NCBI RefSeq assembly: GCF_020622355.1
Contig: NZ_WHVL01000005.1
Coordinates: forward strand, 186,001 to 250,000
Reading direction: 5' to 3'
From: Vreelandella malpeensis
GTDB taxonomy: Bacteria; Pseudomonadota; Gammaproteobacteria; Pseudomonadales; Halomonadaceae
DNA: 64,000 bases
The notes beneath the pieces were generated by a model. It worked only from the letters and a program-made list of their open reading frames with translations, was not told where the DNA came from and ran no database searches. Below, piece by piece: positions 1-8,403 of this stretch. Position 1 is the first letter of the stretch. Every line of letters begins with the position of its first letter. The position numbers were made by a program, and so were the translations under genes.

Positions 1-155
1 GCGAGCGAACGCACGGGGGGGCCAGTAGGGATATCGAAATGATTGCCGGGCTCTTCGAGCTGCTTCAGCGCCTGAGCAAAAGCGTCGTCCAGTTCACGAA
101 ACTTGCGCAGCTTGTCGCGCTCGTCCAGCTGTTTGTGTGCCTTTTGATATTTCAT
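1..155 (-). CDS. Hypothetical protein, N-terminal part only (runs off left edge)
   Basis: An open frame starts with ATG at 153-155 and continues to the window edge without a stop. It begins MKYQKAHKQLDERDKLRKF and is rich in charged residues, with a helical, possibly coiled-coil start. A short AAGG lies a few bases before the ATG and gives weak support for translation. I do not recognise the family and only 51 codons are visible. It could also be chance coding in a GC-rich genome, but the codon choice looks normal. Confidence 0.45.
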   Translation of the reverse strand, partial: MKYQKAHKQLDERDKLRKFRELDDAFAQALKQLEEPGNHFDIPTGPPVRSL

Positions 156-716
156 CGACCTTACATTTACACCTTACTTAAGAAGAGAGCCAAGGATAGG
201 TAGCGGTACACTCCCCACCAACGAACGGCGCTGGTCCATTCGAATACATGCTTGAGCAAGGAGTGACTTCACACGTTAAGCATAGTGCTATAGGTACGCG
301 CCAGCGGTGTACTAACATCGAATTACCAAGCGAGAAAAGCCTTAACCAGAACCAGACCCTTCCCATAGTCAGGCTTCTCATAGCCAGGTGTCAGAGAGAG
401 TGAACCGCCGGTGAAATCAGAGATGGCTGCTGGCACCCAGAGAAAGCGCTGACCTGACAATAATGAGTATAGACGCTATGCGAAGAACAGTACGACGGCG
501 GTGATCGTCGTCTTGCTGCATTCGAATAAATGAAGCCCGTAATTAACCGATCTTTAATCGAATGCAAGCCTGACCGTGCCCTACTCATTGAACATCGATG
601 AAGTGATGCGCATTGGATGAAAACGTTTACATAAAATCGAAGGCGCGAATCGCTTCAGGAAAAGGCATCTTGAATATAAAAATGCCGGTGCCCTGTTCAG
701 GCTACCGGCACTATCC
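156..716. other. Non-coding stretch, relatively AT-rich
   Basis: About 560 bases lie between the partial gene and the mvaT stop. Base composition is visibly more AT-rich than the rest of the window. Short open frames here have no ribosome binding sites and no recognisable product. The stretch holds an inverted repeat (arms TGCATTCGA at 517-525 and TCGAATGCA at 558-566) and two copies of CATTCGAATA (near 235 and 519), and it ends with the mvaT terminator. I see no RNA gene or mobile element that I can name. Confidence 0.5.
676..711 (-). terminator. Intrinsic terminator of mvaT
   Basis: Read on the minus strand, arms GTGCCGGT and ACCGGCAT enclose a second short GCC/GGC pairing and are followed by a run of T. 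It begins just after the mvaT stop codon. Confidence 0.8.
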
Positions 717-1091
717 TTAACTATCCTGCTGCAGCCAGGACTCGACGGTTTCTTCACCGTACTCGTCCTTCCAGCTACGCAGGCCTTTATGATTGCCACC
801 ACGGGTTTCGATGACCTCACCGTTATGCGGGTTCTTGTAGACTTTCAAGCGGCGCTTGCGACGGCTGGAGGATGCGGCGGCTTTCGGAGCTGCGCTACGC
901 TGTTCGCTGGAGGGTTCGAGGAGTGCCACGACATCGGCAGGGCGCTTGCCGAACTCGTTCATCAGCGCTTCGAGCTTGGACTTGAATTCCAGCTCACTCT
1001 TCAACCGCTGATCTCCTTCGAGACGCTGAAGATCTTCCTGAAGCTGCTTTAACTGCTGCTCTTTTTGAATATATTCGTTAAGAAGTGACAT
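717..1091 (-). CDS. mvaT: MvaT-family H-NS-like xenogeneic silencer
   Basis: A 124-residue nucleoid protein that binds AT-rich DNA and silences horizontally acquired genes. The N-terminal 60 or so residues form a heptad-rich coiled coil starting MSLLNEYIQKEQQLKQL, as in Pseudomonas MvaT. A basic, Ala/Ser-rich linker follows. The C-terminal domain carries KNPHNGEVIETRGGNHK, the MvaT loop whose Arg-Gly-Asn residues enter the minor groove. Length equals that of Pseudomonas MvaT (about 124). It is a single gene with its own terminator and an AT-rich upstream region, which suggests autoregulation (inference). It could be the MvaU paralogue; the sequence alone does not separate the two. Confidence 0.92.
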   Translation of the reverse strand: MSLLNEYIQKEQQLKQLQEDLQRLEGDQRLKSELEFKSKLEALMNEFGKRPADVVALLEPSSEQRSAAPKAAASSSRRKRRLKVYKNPHNGEVIETRGGNHKGLRSWKDEYGEETVESWLQQDS

Positions 1092-1311
1092 GGGGATTCC
1101 TTCAGAATAGAGATGAAACGAACCAGAGACACTGCATTATTGTATCGGTCTTCAAGTCGCCTTGAGGTGCTACCATTATTACTTTATTTACTCAAATTGA
1201 CAATAGTCTAGTTGATCTCGAGCTATTTACTAATCGTTTTTTTTATATCTAGAGTTTAATATCTAAACTTTACTGTTGGCTGAAACCTTTCACTACCGAT
1301 AGGTTTCATCG
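1092..1311 (-). promoter_or_regulatory. AT-rich upstream region of mvaT
   Basis: About 220 bases with T- and A-tracts (for example near 1236-1247), clearly richer in AT than the flanking coding DNA. It contains two inverted repeats: AGTTTA/TAAACT (1253-1269) and TGAAACCT/AGGTTTCA (1281-1308). The exact promoter boxes cannot be fixed by eye. AT tracts of this kind are what MvaT itself binds, so self-silencing is plausible. Confidence 0.5.
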
Positions 1312-1314
1312 ATA

Positions 1315-1342
1315 CAAAAAAACGCCACCCGAAGGTGGCGTC
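1315..1342 (-). terminator. Intrinsic terminator of rpsA
   Basis: Minus-strand reading gives GACGCCACC, loop TTCG, GGTGGCGT and then seven T. It is a textbook UUCG-capped terminator just downstream of rpsA, so rpsA and mvaT are separate transcripts. Confidence 0.92.
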
Positions 1343-1364
1343 CTTTAGCATGGAGTCGTGACGT

Positions 1365-3041
1365 TTAGTCTTGACCCATCTGCTGCTTGATCAGGTCACC
1401 GATCGTGGTAGCACCACCGGTTTCTGAATCCTGCTCGCGCAGTTTCTTCATGTTCTGACGCGTGTCGTCCTGCTCTTTCGCCTTGATCGACAGATTGATC
1501 TGACGGCTCTTGCGATCGACGTTGACGATGCGTGCTTCAACGCTGTCGCCTTCGCTGAGCACGTTACGCGCATCTTCGACACGGTCGGCGCTGATTTCAG
1601 ACGCTTTCAGCACGGCGATGACGTCGGTTGCCAGTTCAACGTGAGCTTCCTTGGCGTCGACTTCGACGACGCGGCCAGTCACGATGCTGCCCTTGTCGTT
1701 GACAGAGAGGTATTCAGCGACAGGATCGGAATCCATCTGCTTGATACCCAGCGAGATGCGCTCGCGTTCCGGGTCGATCGACAGGATGACGGCTTCGGCT
1801 TCGTCGCCCTTCTTGAAGTGGCGAACCGCTTCTTCGCCAGTTTCCGTCCAGGAGATGTCGGACAGGTGAACCAGACCGTCGATGCCGCCTTCCAGGCCGA
1901 TGAAGATACCGAAGTCGGTGATCGACTTGATAGTACCGGAAACGCGGTCGCCCTTGTTGTACTCGGCGTTGAAGGTTTCCCACGGGTTGGCGGTGCACTG
2001 CTTGATACCCAGGGAAATACGACGACGCTCTTCGTCAATGTCCAGAACCATGACTTCGACGTCGTCACCGACCTGCACGACCTTGGACGGGTGGATGTTC
2101 TTGTTGGTCCAGTCCATTTCGGAAACGTGAACCAGACCCTCGACACCCTCTTCCAGCTCCGCGAAGCAGCCGTAGTCGGTCAGATTGGTCACCACGGCCT
2201 GCACCTTGGTGCCTTCCGGGTAGCGTGCCTTGATGTTGACCCACGGATCTTCGCCCAGCTGCTTGAGGCCCAGCGATACGCGGTTGCGCTCGCGGTCGAA
2301 CTTCAGCACCTTGACGTTGATCTCGTCGCCCACGGCCACGATCTCGGACGGATGCTTGATGCGCTTCCAGGCCATATCGGTGATGTGCAGCAGGCCATCG
2401 ACGCCGCCGAGGTCAACGAAGGCGCCGTAGTCGGTCAGGTTCTTGACGATACCCTTGATCTGCTGGCCTTCCTGAAGAGTGGCGAGCAGCGCTTCACGCT
2501 CGGCGCTGTTCTCGGCTTCGAGTACGGCGCGGCGTGAGACGACGACGTTGTTGCGTTTCGGGTCGAGCTTGATGACCTTGAAGTCGAGCTCTTTGTTCTC
2601 CAGGTGCGCAGTGTCGCGAACCGGACGAACGTCGACCAGAGAACCCGGCAGGAAGGCACGGATGGAGTCGACGTCGACGGTGAAGCCGCCCTTGACCTTA
2701 CCGTTGATCACGCCCTTGACGATCTCGTCTTTCTCGAAGGCCGCTTCCAGAATCTTCCAAGCTTCAGCACGCTTGGCTTTTTCGCGCGACAGACGGGTTT
2801 CGCCGAAGCCATCTTCGACGGCTTCGAGCGCCACGTGGACGTCGTCGCCGATCGCGATGTTGAGTTCGCCGTTTTCATCGCGGAACTGGGCCGCAGGGAT
2901 TTGGCCTTCGGATTTCAGACCAGCATTGACGGTAACCCAGTCACCATCGATGTCGACAACTTGGGCCGCGACGATGGCGCCCGGCTCCATGTTGATGTCG
3001 TTAAGAGACTGTTCAAACAGTTCAGCAAAGCTTTCGCTCAT
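1365..3041 (-). CDS. rpsA: 30S ribosomal protein S1
   Basis: Ribosomal protein S1 (558 residues; 557 in E. coli) recruits mRNAs lacking strong Shine-Dalgarno sites to the 30S subunit. Six S1/OB repeats are visible. The first two are divergent ribosome-binding repeats, and the later ones carry the recurring pattern of the type G-x-V-x2-I-T-D-F/Y-G-x-F, for example [20 protein letters not shown] and [20 protein letters not shown]. The start ATG at 3039-3041 follows AGGA by seven bases. It lies downstream of cmk, as in Pseudomonas and E. coli. The usual downstream neighbour ihfB is absent; a terminator and mvaT follow instead. In enterobacteria S1 represses its own translation through the leader. 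Confidence 0.98.
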   Translation of the reverse strand: MSESFAELFEQSLNDINMEPGAIVAAQVVDIDGDWVTVNAGLKSEGQIPAAQFRDENGELNIAIGDDVHVALEAVEDGFGETRLSREKAKRAEAWKILEAAFEKDEIVKGVINGKVKGGFTVDVDSIRAFLPGSLVDVRPVRDTAHLENKELDFKVIKLDPKRNNVVVSRRAVLEAENSAEREALLATLQEGQQIKGIVKNLTDYGAFVDLGGVDGLLHITDMAWKRIKHPSEIVAVGDEINVKVLKFDRERNRVSLGLKQLGEDPWVNIKARYPEGTKVQAVVTNLTDYGCFAELEEGVEGLVHVSEMDWTNKNIHPSKVVQVGDDVEVMVLDIDEERRRISLGIKQCTANPWETFNAEYNKGDRVSGTIKSITDFGIFIGLEGGIDGLVHLSDISWTETGEEAVRHFKKGDEAEAVILSIDPERERISLGIKQMDSDPVAEYLSVNDKGSIVTGRVVEVDAKEAHVELATDVIAVLKASEISADRVEDARNVLSEGDSVEARIVNVDRKSRQINLSIKAKEQDDTRQNMKKLREQDSETGGATTIGDLIKQQMGQD

Positions 3042-3234
3042 GGTTTTCCTACGTGATCAACGTTGTTGAGGCATGACGCCTTCTCCGTACCACCAGCGAG
3101 TACGGGCCTATGTAACTCAGCTCTCGGGGGTGTTAGCGCTGGTTGGACCTGACCGGGCTCTCCGATATGAAGGATCATATGAACTGCCGCCCTGCCATGT
3201 CGTGACACCTTCCCAAAAACGCCGCAAGGGAGAG
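3042..3234 (-). promoter_or_regulatory. rpsA: rpsA leader and promoter region
   Basis: The 193 bases between cmk and rpsA are non-coding. Long leaders that fold for S1 autoregulation are known in gammaproteobacteria, and GC-rich segments here could pair. I cannot assign promoter boxes or a specific fold by eye. Confidence 0.4.
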
Positions 3235-3921
3235 TCAGCGCCCGTCCGCAAGCCCTTTCTGGGCCAGCAGCTGGATCAACCGATCAACCACTTCCGGTAT
3301 ACTCAGGCGCGTGGTATCAAGCGTGATGGCATCATCTGCCGGCTTGAGCGGGGCCACGCTGCGCTGCGTGTCGCGTGCATCGCGTGCCTGAATCTCCTTC
3401 AAAAGACTCGAAAGACTAGCATCTACACCGGCGGCCTGCAACTGCTGGTACCGCCGTCGGGCACGCTCTTCGGCGCTGGCCGTCAAGAATATCTTCAGGG
3501 GTGCCTCGGGGAACACCACGGTGCCCATGTCGCGACCATCGGCCACCAGTCCCGGCGCCTTGCAGAAGTCGCGCTGGCGGTCGAGCAGACTCTGGCGCAC
3601 CCCAGGAAGCGACGCCACCCTGGAGGCCCGCTCGCCGGCCTGTTCGGTGCGGATCAGGCGAGTCACGTCCTCACCTTCGAGCAGCGTGCGCGCGGCGCCC
3701 TGCTCGACGGGAAAGGCGATATCCAGGCGCGCCGCCAGCGCCTCGAGCGCGGCTTCGTCATCGAGCGCGACGCCGTGCTTGACCGCCGCCTGGGCGGTCA
3801 GCCGATAAAGCGCGCCGCTATCCAGCAGGTGCCAGCCCAACCGCTCGGCGATCAGGCCGCTGATGGTTCCCTTGCCGGCGCCGCCCGGGCCATCGATGGT
3901 GAGTACAGGAATCGACACCAT
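3235..3921 (-). CDS. cmk: Cytidylate kinase
   Basis: Phosphorylates CMP and dCMP with ATP in pyrimidine nucleotide recycling. The 228-residue protein has the P-loop GPGGAGKGT at residues 11-19, the Cmk motif [15 protein letters not shown], and the substrate segment [16 protein letters not shown]. The start is taken at the ATG at 3919-3921. It overlaps the stop of tyrA-aroA by one base (TAATG), which suggests translational coupling, and it gives the normal family length. An in-frame upstream start would add 28 residues that overlap aroA and lack homology. Confidence 0.96.
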   Translation of the reverse strand: MVSIPVLTIDGPGGAGKGTISGLIAERLGWHLLDSGALYRLTAQAAVKHGVALDDEAALEALAARLDIAFPVEQGAARTLLEGEDVTRLIRTEQAGERASRVASLPGVRQSLLDRQRDFCKAPGLVADGRDMGTVVFPEAPLKIFLTASAEERARRRYQQLQAAGVDASLSSLLKEIQARDARDTQRSVAPLKPADDAITLDTTRLSIPEVVDRLIQLLAQKGLADGR

Positions 3922-6206
3922 TACGCCCGCGCCTCCTCGGCCGTCATGCCGATGCGTTCTAGAAGGCCCAGAAAGCCGGGGAAAGAGGTCGCTACGTTGG
4001 CGCAATCCTCGATCACGATCTCGCTGGAGGCCCTGAGCGCGGCGACGGCAAAGGCCATAGCGATGCGGTGATCGCCAAGACTGTCGACGGTGCCACCGGC
4101 GTAGCTGGGCGATTCGCCAGCGCCCGCGGTGCGCCCGACGATATCGATACCATCCTCGACCAGGGTATGCTCGACGCCCAGCACCGCGAGTCCGTCGGCC
4201 ATCGCCTGGAGACGGTCGGACTCCTTGACCCGCAGTTCCTCGGCGCCGCGCAGGCGCGTGGTGCCCTCGGCATTGGCGGCAGCGATGAACAGTGCCGGGA
4301 ACTCGTCGATCGCCAGCGGCACCTGCTCGACGGGGATGTCGATACCGGACAGCGGCGCGTAGCGAATGCGAATGTCCGCCACCGGCTCACCGCCGACCTC
4401 GCGCTCGTTCTCGAAGGCGAGATTCGCGCCCATCAGCGACAGGATGTTGATCACACCGATGCGCGTGGGGTTCATGCCGACGTGCTCAAGGGTAATGTCC
4501 GAGCCTGGGGTGATCGCCGCGGCGACCAGAAAGAACGTCGCCGAGGAGATGTCTGAAGGCACGTCGATCGGGCCTGCCGTGAGCGTATGGCCGCCCTCGA
4601 GCCAGCAGGTGTCGCCTTCGCGAGACACCGGATAGCCGAAGCCGTTGAGCATGCGCTCGGTGTGATCGCGGGTAGGGGCCGGCTCGCGCACGCGAGTCTC
4701 GCCCTCGGCGTAGAGCCCGGCGAGCAGCAGGCAGGATTTCACCTGGGCGCTGGCCATCGGCATGTCGTAACGAATGCCCTTGAGCGATGCACCGCCTTTG
4801 ATGGCAAGCGGCGGCCGGCCGCCCTCGGCGGTCTCGATGGTGGCGCCCATCGCTCTCAAGGGGTCCGCCACGCGTCCCATGGGGCGCTTGGTGAGCGACT
4901 CGTCGCCGGTCAGTTCGCTATCGAAGGCTTGTCCGGCCAGAAGGCCCGCGAACAGCCGCATGGCGGTCCCGGAGTTGCCGACGTAAAGCGGCCCCGCCGG
5001 CGCCTTCAAGCCATGCAGGCCAACGCCGTGAATGGTCACGCGCCCCTGGTGGGGGCCTTCGATGGCCACGCCCATTTCACGAAATGCCTGAAGCGTGGCC
5101 AGGCTGTCCTCGCCTTCAAGAAATCCTTTCACTTCGGTGACGCCATCGGCCAGCGCCCCCAGCATGATGGAGCGGTGGGACATGGACTTGTCGCCGGGTA
5201 CCCGCAGCCGGCCCTGGGCCTGACCGCCGGGTTGGACACGGTAAGTGACGCGCTGCTGAGAATGCATATGGTACTCCGCCTGGTAACTGGTTTTACTGAG
5301 TAGGGTTCCAAAGTAGCGCCGCGCATGGCTCGCCCGGTCGAAGGTGGCGATCAGCGCATCGCTGTCGCCGGAGGCGATCGCCGCGCGCAGCGTCTTGAGC
5401 CCCGCCTCGAAATCGTCGAGCGACGAAAGTACCGCGTCACGGTTGGCGATAAAGATATCGCGCCACATGACCGGGTCGCTGCCAGCAATGCGGGTGAAGT
5501 CGCGAAAGCCGCCGGCGGCGTAACGAAAGATGTCGAGCCGCTCGTCCTGGCGGGCCAGCGTATCGACCAGCGAGAACGCCAGCAGATGCGGCAGATGGCT
5601 GGTGCGCGCCAGTACCTGATCGTGGCGCTCGACGCTCATCTCGAGCACCTCGGCACCACACGCCTGCCACAGCGCGCGCACCCGTTCGAGCGCGCGCGTT
5701 CGGGTATCGGGTTCCGGGGTCAGGATCACCTTGTGATCGACGTAGAGCTCGGGATTGGCGGCGTCCACGCCGCTCTTCTCGGAGCCCGCGATAGGGTGGC
5801 CCAGCACGACACTTGCGGGCATGCGGTCGAAAACGCGCACCACGCTTTCGCGAATCGTGCCTTTGGTGCTGCCGACATCGGTGATGACCACGTCCGGCGC
5901 GGCGCGGCCGATGTTCGCGGCCACGCTTTCGAGCACCGACTCCATGGCCAGCACCGGTACAGCGAGCACGATCATCGACACGCCGTCGAGAAGCGGCGCG
6001 AGCTCGCAGCCGCCGGCCTCGATCAACCCCTTCTCGATACCGAGGGCGATTTCGCTCTCGCTCGGATCACAAGCCACGATACGTCCGTAAAAGCCTCGCG
6101 CCTTGAGGGCAGCGGCGAGTGAGCCGCCCATCAAGCCGAGCCCGACGATCAGAAGTGCCGGCTCGCGGCACCCGCCGCCCGGTACAAAGGCCACACGCTC
6201 GGTCAC
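3921..6206 (-). CDS. tyrA-aroA: Fused prephenate dehydrogenase / 3-phosphoshikimate 1-carboxyvinyltransferase
   Basis: One 761-residue chain joins two aromatic-pathway enzymes. Residues about 15-310 are TyrA: the NAD-binding loop GLGLMGG at 22-28, the motif LGHPIAGSE, and an all-helical dimerisation region. Residues about 320-755 are EPSP synthase: PGDKSMSHR with catalytic Lys340, GNSGTAMRL, the Asp/Glu-rich [11 protein letters not shown] and GDHRIAMA. The start codon is GTG, sharing four bases (GTGA) with the pheA stop. The fusion is known from Pseudomonas and relatives. It places the tyrosine branch enzyme in the same polypeptide as the step that makes the chorismate precursor. AroA is the glyphosate target. 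Confidence 0.96.
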   Translation of the reverse strand: MTERVAFVPGGGCREPALLIVGLGLMGGSLAAALKARGFYGRIVACDPSESEIALGIEKGLIEAGGCELAPLLDGVSMIVLAVPVLAMESVLESVAANIGRAAPDVVITDVGSTKGTIRESVVRVFDRMPASVVLGHPIAGSEKSGVDAANPELYVDHKVILTPEPDTRTRALERVRALWQACGAEVLEMSVERHDQVLARTSHLPHLLAFSLVDTLARQDERLDIFRYAAGGFRDFTRIAGSDPVMWRDIFIANRDAVLSSLDDFEAGLKTLRAAIASGDSDALIATFDRASHARRYFGTLLSKTSYQAEYHMHSQQRVTYRVQPGGQAQGRLRVPGDKSMSHRSIMLGALADGVTEVKGFLEGEDSLATLQAFREMGVAIEGPHQGRVTIHGVGLHGLKAPAGPLYVGNSGTAMRLFAGLLAGQAFDSELTGDESLTKRPMGRVADPLRAMGATIETAEGGRPPLAIKGGASLKGIRYDMPMASAQVKSCLLLAGLYAEGETRVREPAPTRDHTERMLNGFGYPVSREGDTCWLEGGHTLTAGPIDVPSDISSATFFLVAAAITPGSDITLEHVGMNPTRIGVINILSLMGANLAFENEREVGGEPVADIRIRYAPLSGIDIPVEQVPLAIDEFPALFIAAANAEGTTRLRGAEELRVKESDRLQAMADGLAVLGVEHTLVEDGIDIVGRTAGAGESPSYAGGTVDSLGDHRIAMAFAVAALRASSEIVIEDCANVATSFPGFLGLLERIGMTAEEARA

Positions 6207-7294
6207 AGCACGCCCTGGGGGTAGGAACCCAGTACGCGAAGCTCCAGCGCCTGCTGACTCACTTCCTCGAGCATGGCGGCCACGCCAGGCTCGTCACGAT
6301 GGCCCTTGAAGTCGATGAAGAAGACGTAGTTCCAGACGCCGGTGCGCGAGGGACGCGTCTCGATGCGGGTCAGGTCGATGCCGTGGCGATGGAAGGGTTC
6401 GAGCAGATCATGAAGCGTTCCTGGCTGATTGCGCATCGCTACCACTACCGAGGTCTTGTCCTCGCCGCACATCGGCACGTCGTCGCTGCCGATGATCAAA
6501 AAACGGGTCGAGTTGTCCGGCCGATCCTCGATCTTTTCGGCGATGTGGGCCAGCCCGTAAAGCTTGGCCGCCATGTCACCGGCAATCGCCGCGCTGTGCC
6601 ATTCGGTCTTGACCAGCTTAGCCGCCTCGGCGTTGGAGGAGACCGGCACGCGCTCGGCGTGAGGAAAGTGCGCGTCGAGCCACTTGCGACACTGACCGAA
6701 GGACTGCGGATGCGAATAGATGCGGGTGATCTTGTCGCGCCGGGTATTCTCGCTCACTAGCAGGTGGTGGTGAATGCGCAGCACGACCTCGCCACAGATC
6801 CGGATCGAGGAGTCGATGAAGGTGTCGAGGGTATGGTTGACCACGCCTTCGGTGGAGTTCTCGACCGGGACCACGCCGTAGTTGACCGCGCCGGCCTCGA
6901 CCTCGCGAAACACCTCGTCGATCGCTGCCATGGGCAGGCTGACGGCGCTGTCGCCGAAATGCTTGAGCGCCGCCTGCTGGGTGAAGGTGCCCTCGGGGCC
7001 GAGGTAGGCCACCTTGATGGGCTTCTCCAGCGCCAGACACGCCGACATGATCTCGCGAAACAGCCGCGCCATCTCTTCGGCGTCGAGCGGCCCTTCGTTG
7101 AGCGCCATGATCCGGCGCAGTACCTGGGCCTCGCGCTCGGGGCGGTAGAAGATGGCGTTCTCGTCCTCGGCGAGCTTGACGTGTGCCACCTGCTGGGCGC
7201 AGCTGGCACGCTCGCTGATCAGGCGCACGATGTCACCATCGAGCTGGTCGATGCGCTGACGCAGCGCCTCGAGGTTGATCGGCGTATCTGACAT
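6203..7294 (-). CDS. pheA: Bifunctional chorismate mutase / prephenate dehydratase
   Basis: The P-protein converts chorismate to prephenate and then phenylpyruvate for phenylalanine synthesis. Order of domains: chorismate mutase (about 5-95, opening LEALRQRIDQLDGDIVRLI), prephenate dehydratase (about 100-275, with YLGPEGTFTQQAA and the ENSTEG loop), and an ACT domain (about 285-360, with GTLHDLLEPF and the ETRPS motif that binds phenylalanine for feedback inhibition). At 363 residues it is the normal length. Five bases separate it from the end of serC, and its stop overlaps the GTG start of tyrA-aroA. A hisC-type aminotransferase that sits here in Pseudomonas is missing. Confidence 0.97.
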   Translation of the reverse strand: MSDTPINLEALRQRIDQLDGDIVRLISERASCAQQVAHVKLAEDENAIFYRPEREAQVLRRIMALNEGPLDAEEMARLFREIMSACLALEKPIKVAYLGPEGTFTQQAALKHFGDSAVSLPMAAIDEVFREVEAGAVNYGVVPVENSTEGVVNHTLDTFIDSSIRICGEVVLRIHHHLLVSENTRRDKITRIYSHPQSFGQCRKWLDAHFPHAERVPVSSNAEAAKLVKTEWHSAAIAGDMAAKLYGLAHIAEKIEDRPDNSTRFLIIGSDDVPMCGEDKTSVVVAMRNQPGTLHDLLEPFHRHGIDLTRIETRPSRTGVWNYVFFIDFKGHRDEPGVAAMLEEVSQQALELRVLGSYPQGVL

Positions 7295-7299
7295 GGATC

Positions 7300-8403
7300 C
7301 TAGCCCTTTCGTTGTTCGAAATCGTGCATGAAGGCGATCAGCGCGTCCACGGCGGCTTCCGGGACGGCGTTGTAGAGACTCGCCCGCATCCCGCCAACGC
7401 TGCGATGGCCTTTCAGGTTCAAGAGCCCCGCTGCCTCCGCCTCGCTCAAAAACGCTTTATCGAGCGCACTATCGGCGAGCACGAAGGGCACGTTCATGCG
7501 CGAGCGGTTGTGCCTCGCGATCGGGTTCGAGTAGAAGTCGCTGTCATCGATGGCGCGGTAGAGCTTGTCGGCCTTGCGCTGGTTCAGCGCATCGATGGCC
7601 GCCAGCCCGCCCATCTCGTTCTCCAGCCAGTCGAAGACCAGCCCGGAGAGATACCAGGCGTAGGTCGGCGGCGTGTTGACCATCGACTCCGCTTCGGCGA
7701 GCGCCTGGTAGTCGAACAGCGTCGGGGTGCGGGCGAGTGCATGCCCGATCAAATCCTCGCGCACGATGACCAGCGTAAGCCCGGCGGGCCCGATGTTCTT
7801 CTGGGCGCCTGCGTAGATGACGCCGAAATCGGTCACGTCGATGGGCCCGGACAGAATGCTCGAGGACATGTCGCATACCAGCGGCACGTCCGCGCCATCG
7901 GCACGGGCGAGCGTCGGCACGTAGTCGAACTCGAGTCCGCCGATGGTCTCGTTGGCGGTGTAGTGCAGGTAGGCGGCGTCATCGCTCACCTGAAGGCTTT
8001 CGCGCGATGGCACCTCAATATGGCCGTTGGACTCGCTTTCGCCTGCCACGTGGCAGTCGAAGCCAAGGTGGCGGGCTTCGGCCAGCGCCTTCTTGCCCCA
8101 GATACCGGTCTGGATGAAGTTGGCGCGCCCGCCGCGGCCCAGAAGGTTCATCGGCAGCATGGCGAACTGCATGCTCGCCCCGCCCTGCAGAAACAGCACC
8201 CGGTACTGCTCCGGTATGCCCATCAGCCGACGCAGGCAGGCCTCGGCCTGGTGAGCGATACCGGCGAACTCGTCGCTGCGATGACTCATTTCCATGACCG
8301 AAAGGCCACGCCCTTCGAAATCGAGCATCTCGCGCTGGGCGCGCGCCAGCACCGCGTCGGGCAGGGCCGCCGGCCCCGCGCAGAAGTTATAGTGACGTGT
8401 CAT
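7300..8403 (-). CDS. serC: Phosphoserine aminotransferase
   Basis: PLP enzyme making 3-phosphoserine, and also acting in pyridoxal phosphate synthesis. It starts [15 protein letters not shown], the canonical SerC opening, at ATG 8401-8403. The protein is 367 residues, close to the usual 360. The PLP lysine lies in [12 protein letters not shown], and [14 protein letters not shown] near the C-terminus binds the substrate phosphate. The start lies inside the last codons of gyrA (17-base overlap, different frame), so translation of serC is probably coupled to gyrA. A longer in-frame start upstream would overlap gyrA further and adds non-homologous residues. Confidence 0.96.
   Translation of the reverse strand: MTRHYNFCAGPAALPDAVLARAQREMLDFEGRGLSVMEMSHRSDEFAGIAHQAEACLRRLMGIPEQYRVLFLQGGASMQFAMLPMNLLGRGGRANFIQTGIWGKKALAEARHLGFDCHVAGESESNGHIEVPSRESLQVSDDAAYLHYTANETIGGLEFDYVPTLARADGADVPLVCDMSSSILSGPIDVTDFGVIYAGAQKNIGPAGLTLVIVREDLIGHALARTPTLFDYQALAEAESMVNTPPTYAWYLSGLVFDWLENEMGGLAAIDALNQRKADKLYRAIDDSDFYSNPIARHNRSRMNVPFVLADSALDKAFLSEAEAAGLLNLKGHRSVGGMRASLYNAVPEAAVDALIAFMHDFEQRKG

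Noticed and set aside
517..566. Inverted repeat considered as the end of an insertion sequence
   Set aside because: No transposase, no target-site duplication and no second copy of a longer terminal repeat.
178..588. Two short open frames in the gene-poor stretch near the left edge
   Set aside because: No ribosome sites, unusual amino acid composition and no similarity I recognise; treated as non-coding.
1641..2537. Long antisense open frame (298 codons) inside rpsA
   Set aside because: It runs through a clear rpsA in the opposite direction; such frames arise from the high GC of the third codon position. No ribosome site and no protein-like features.
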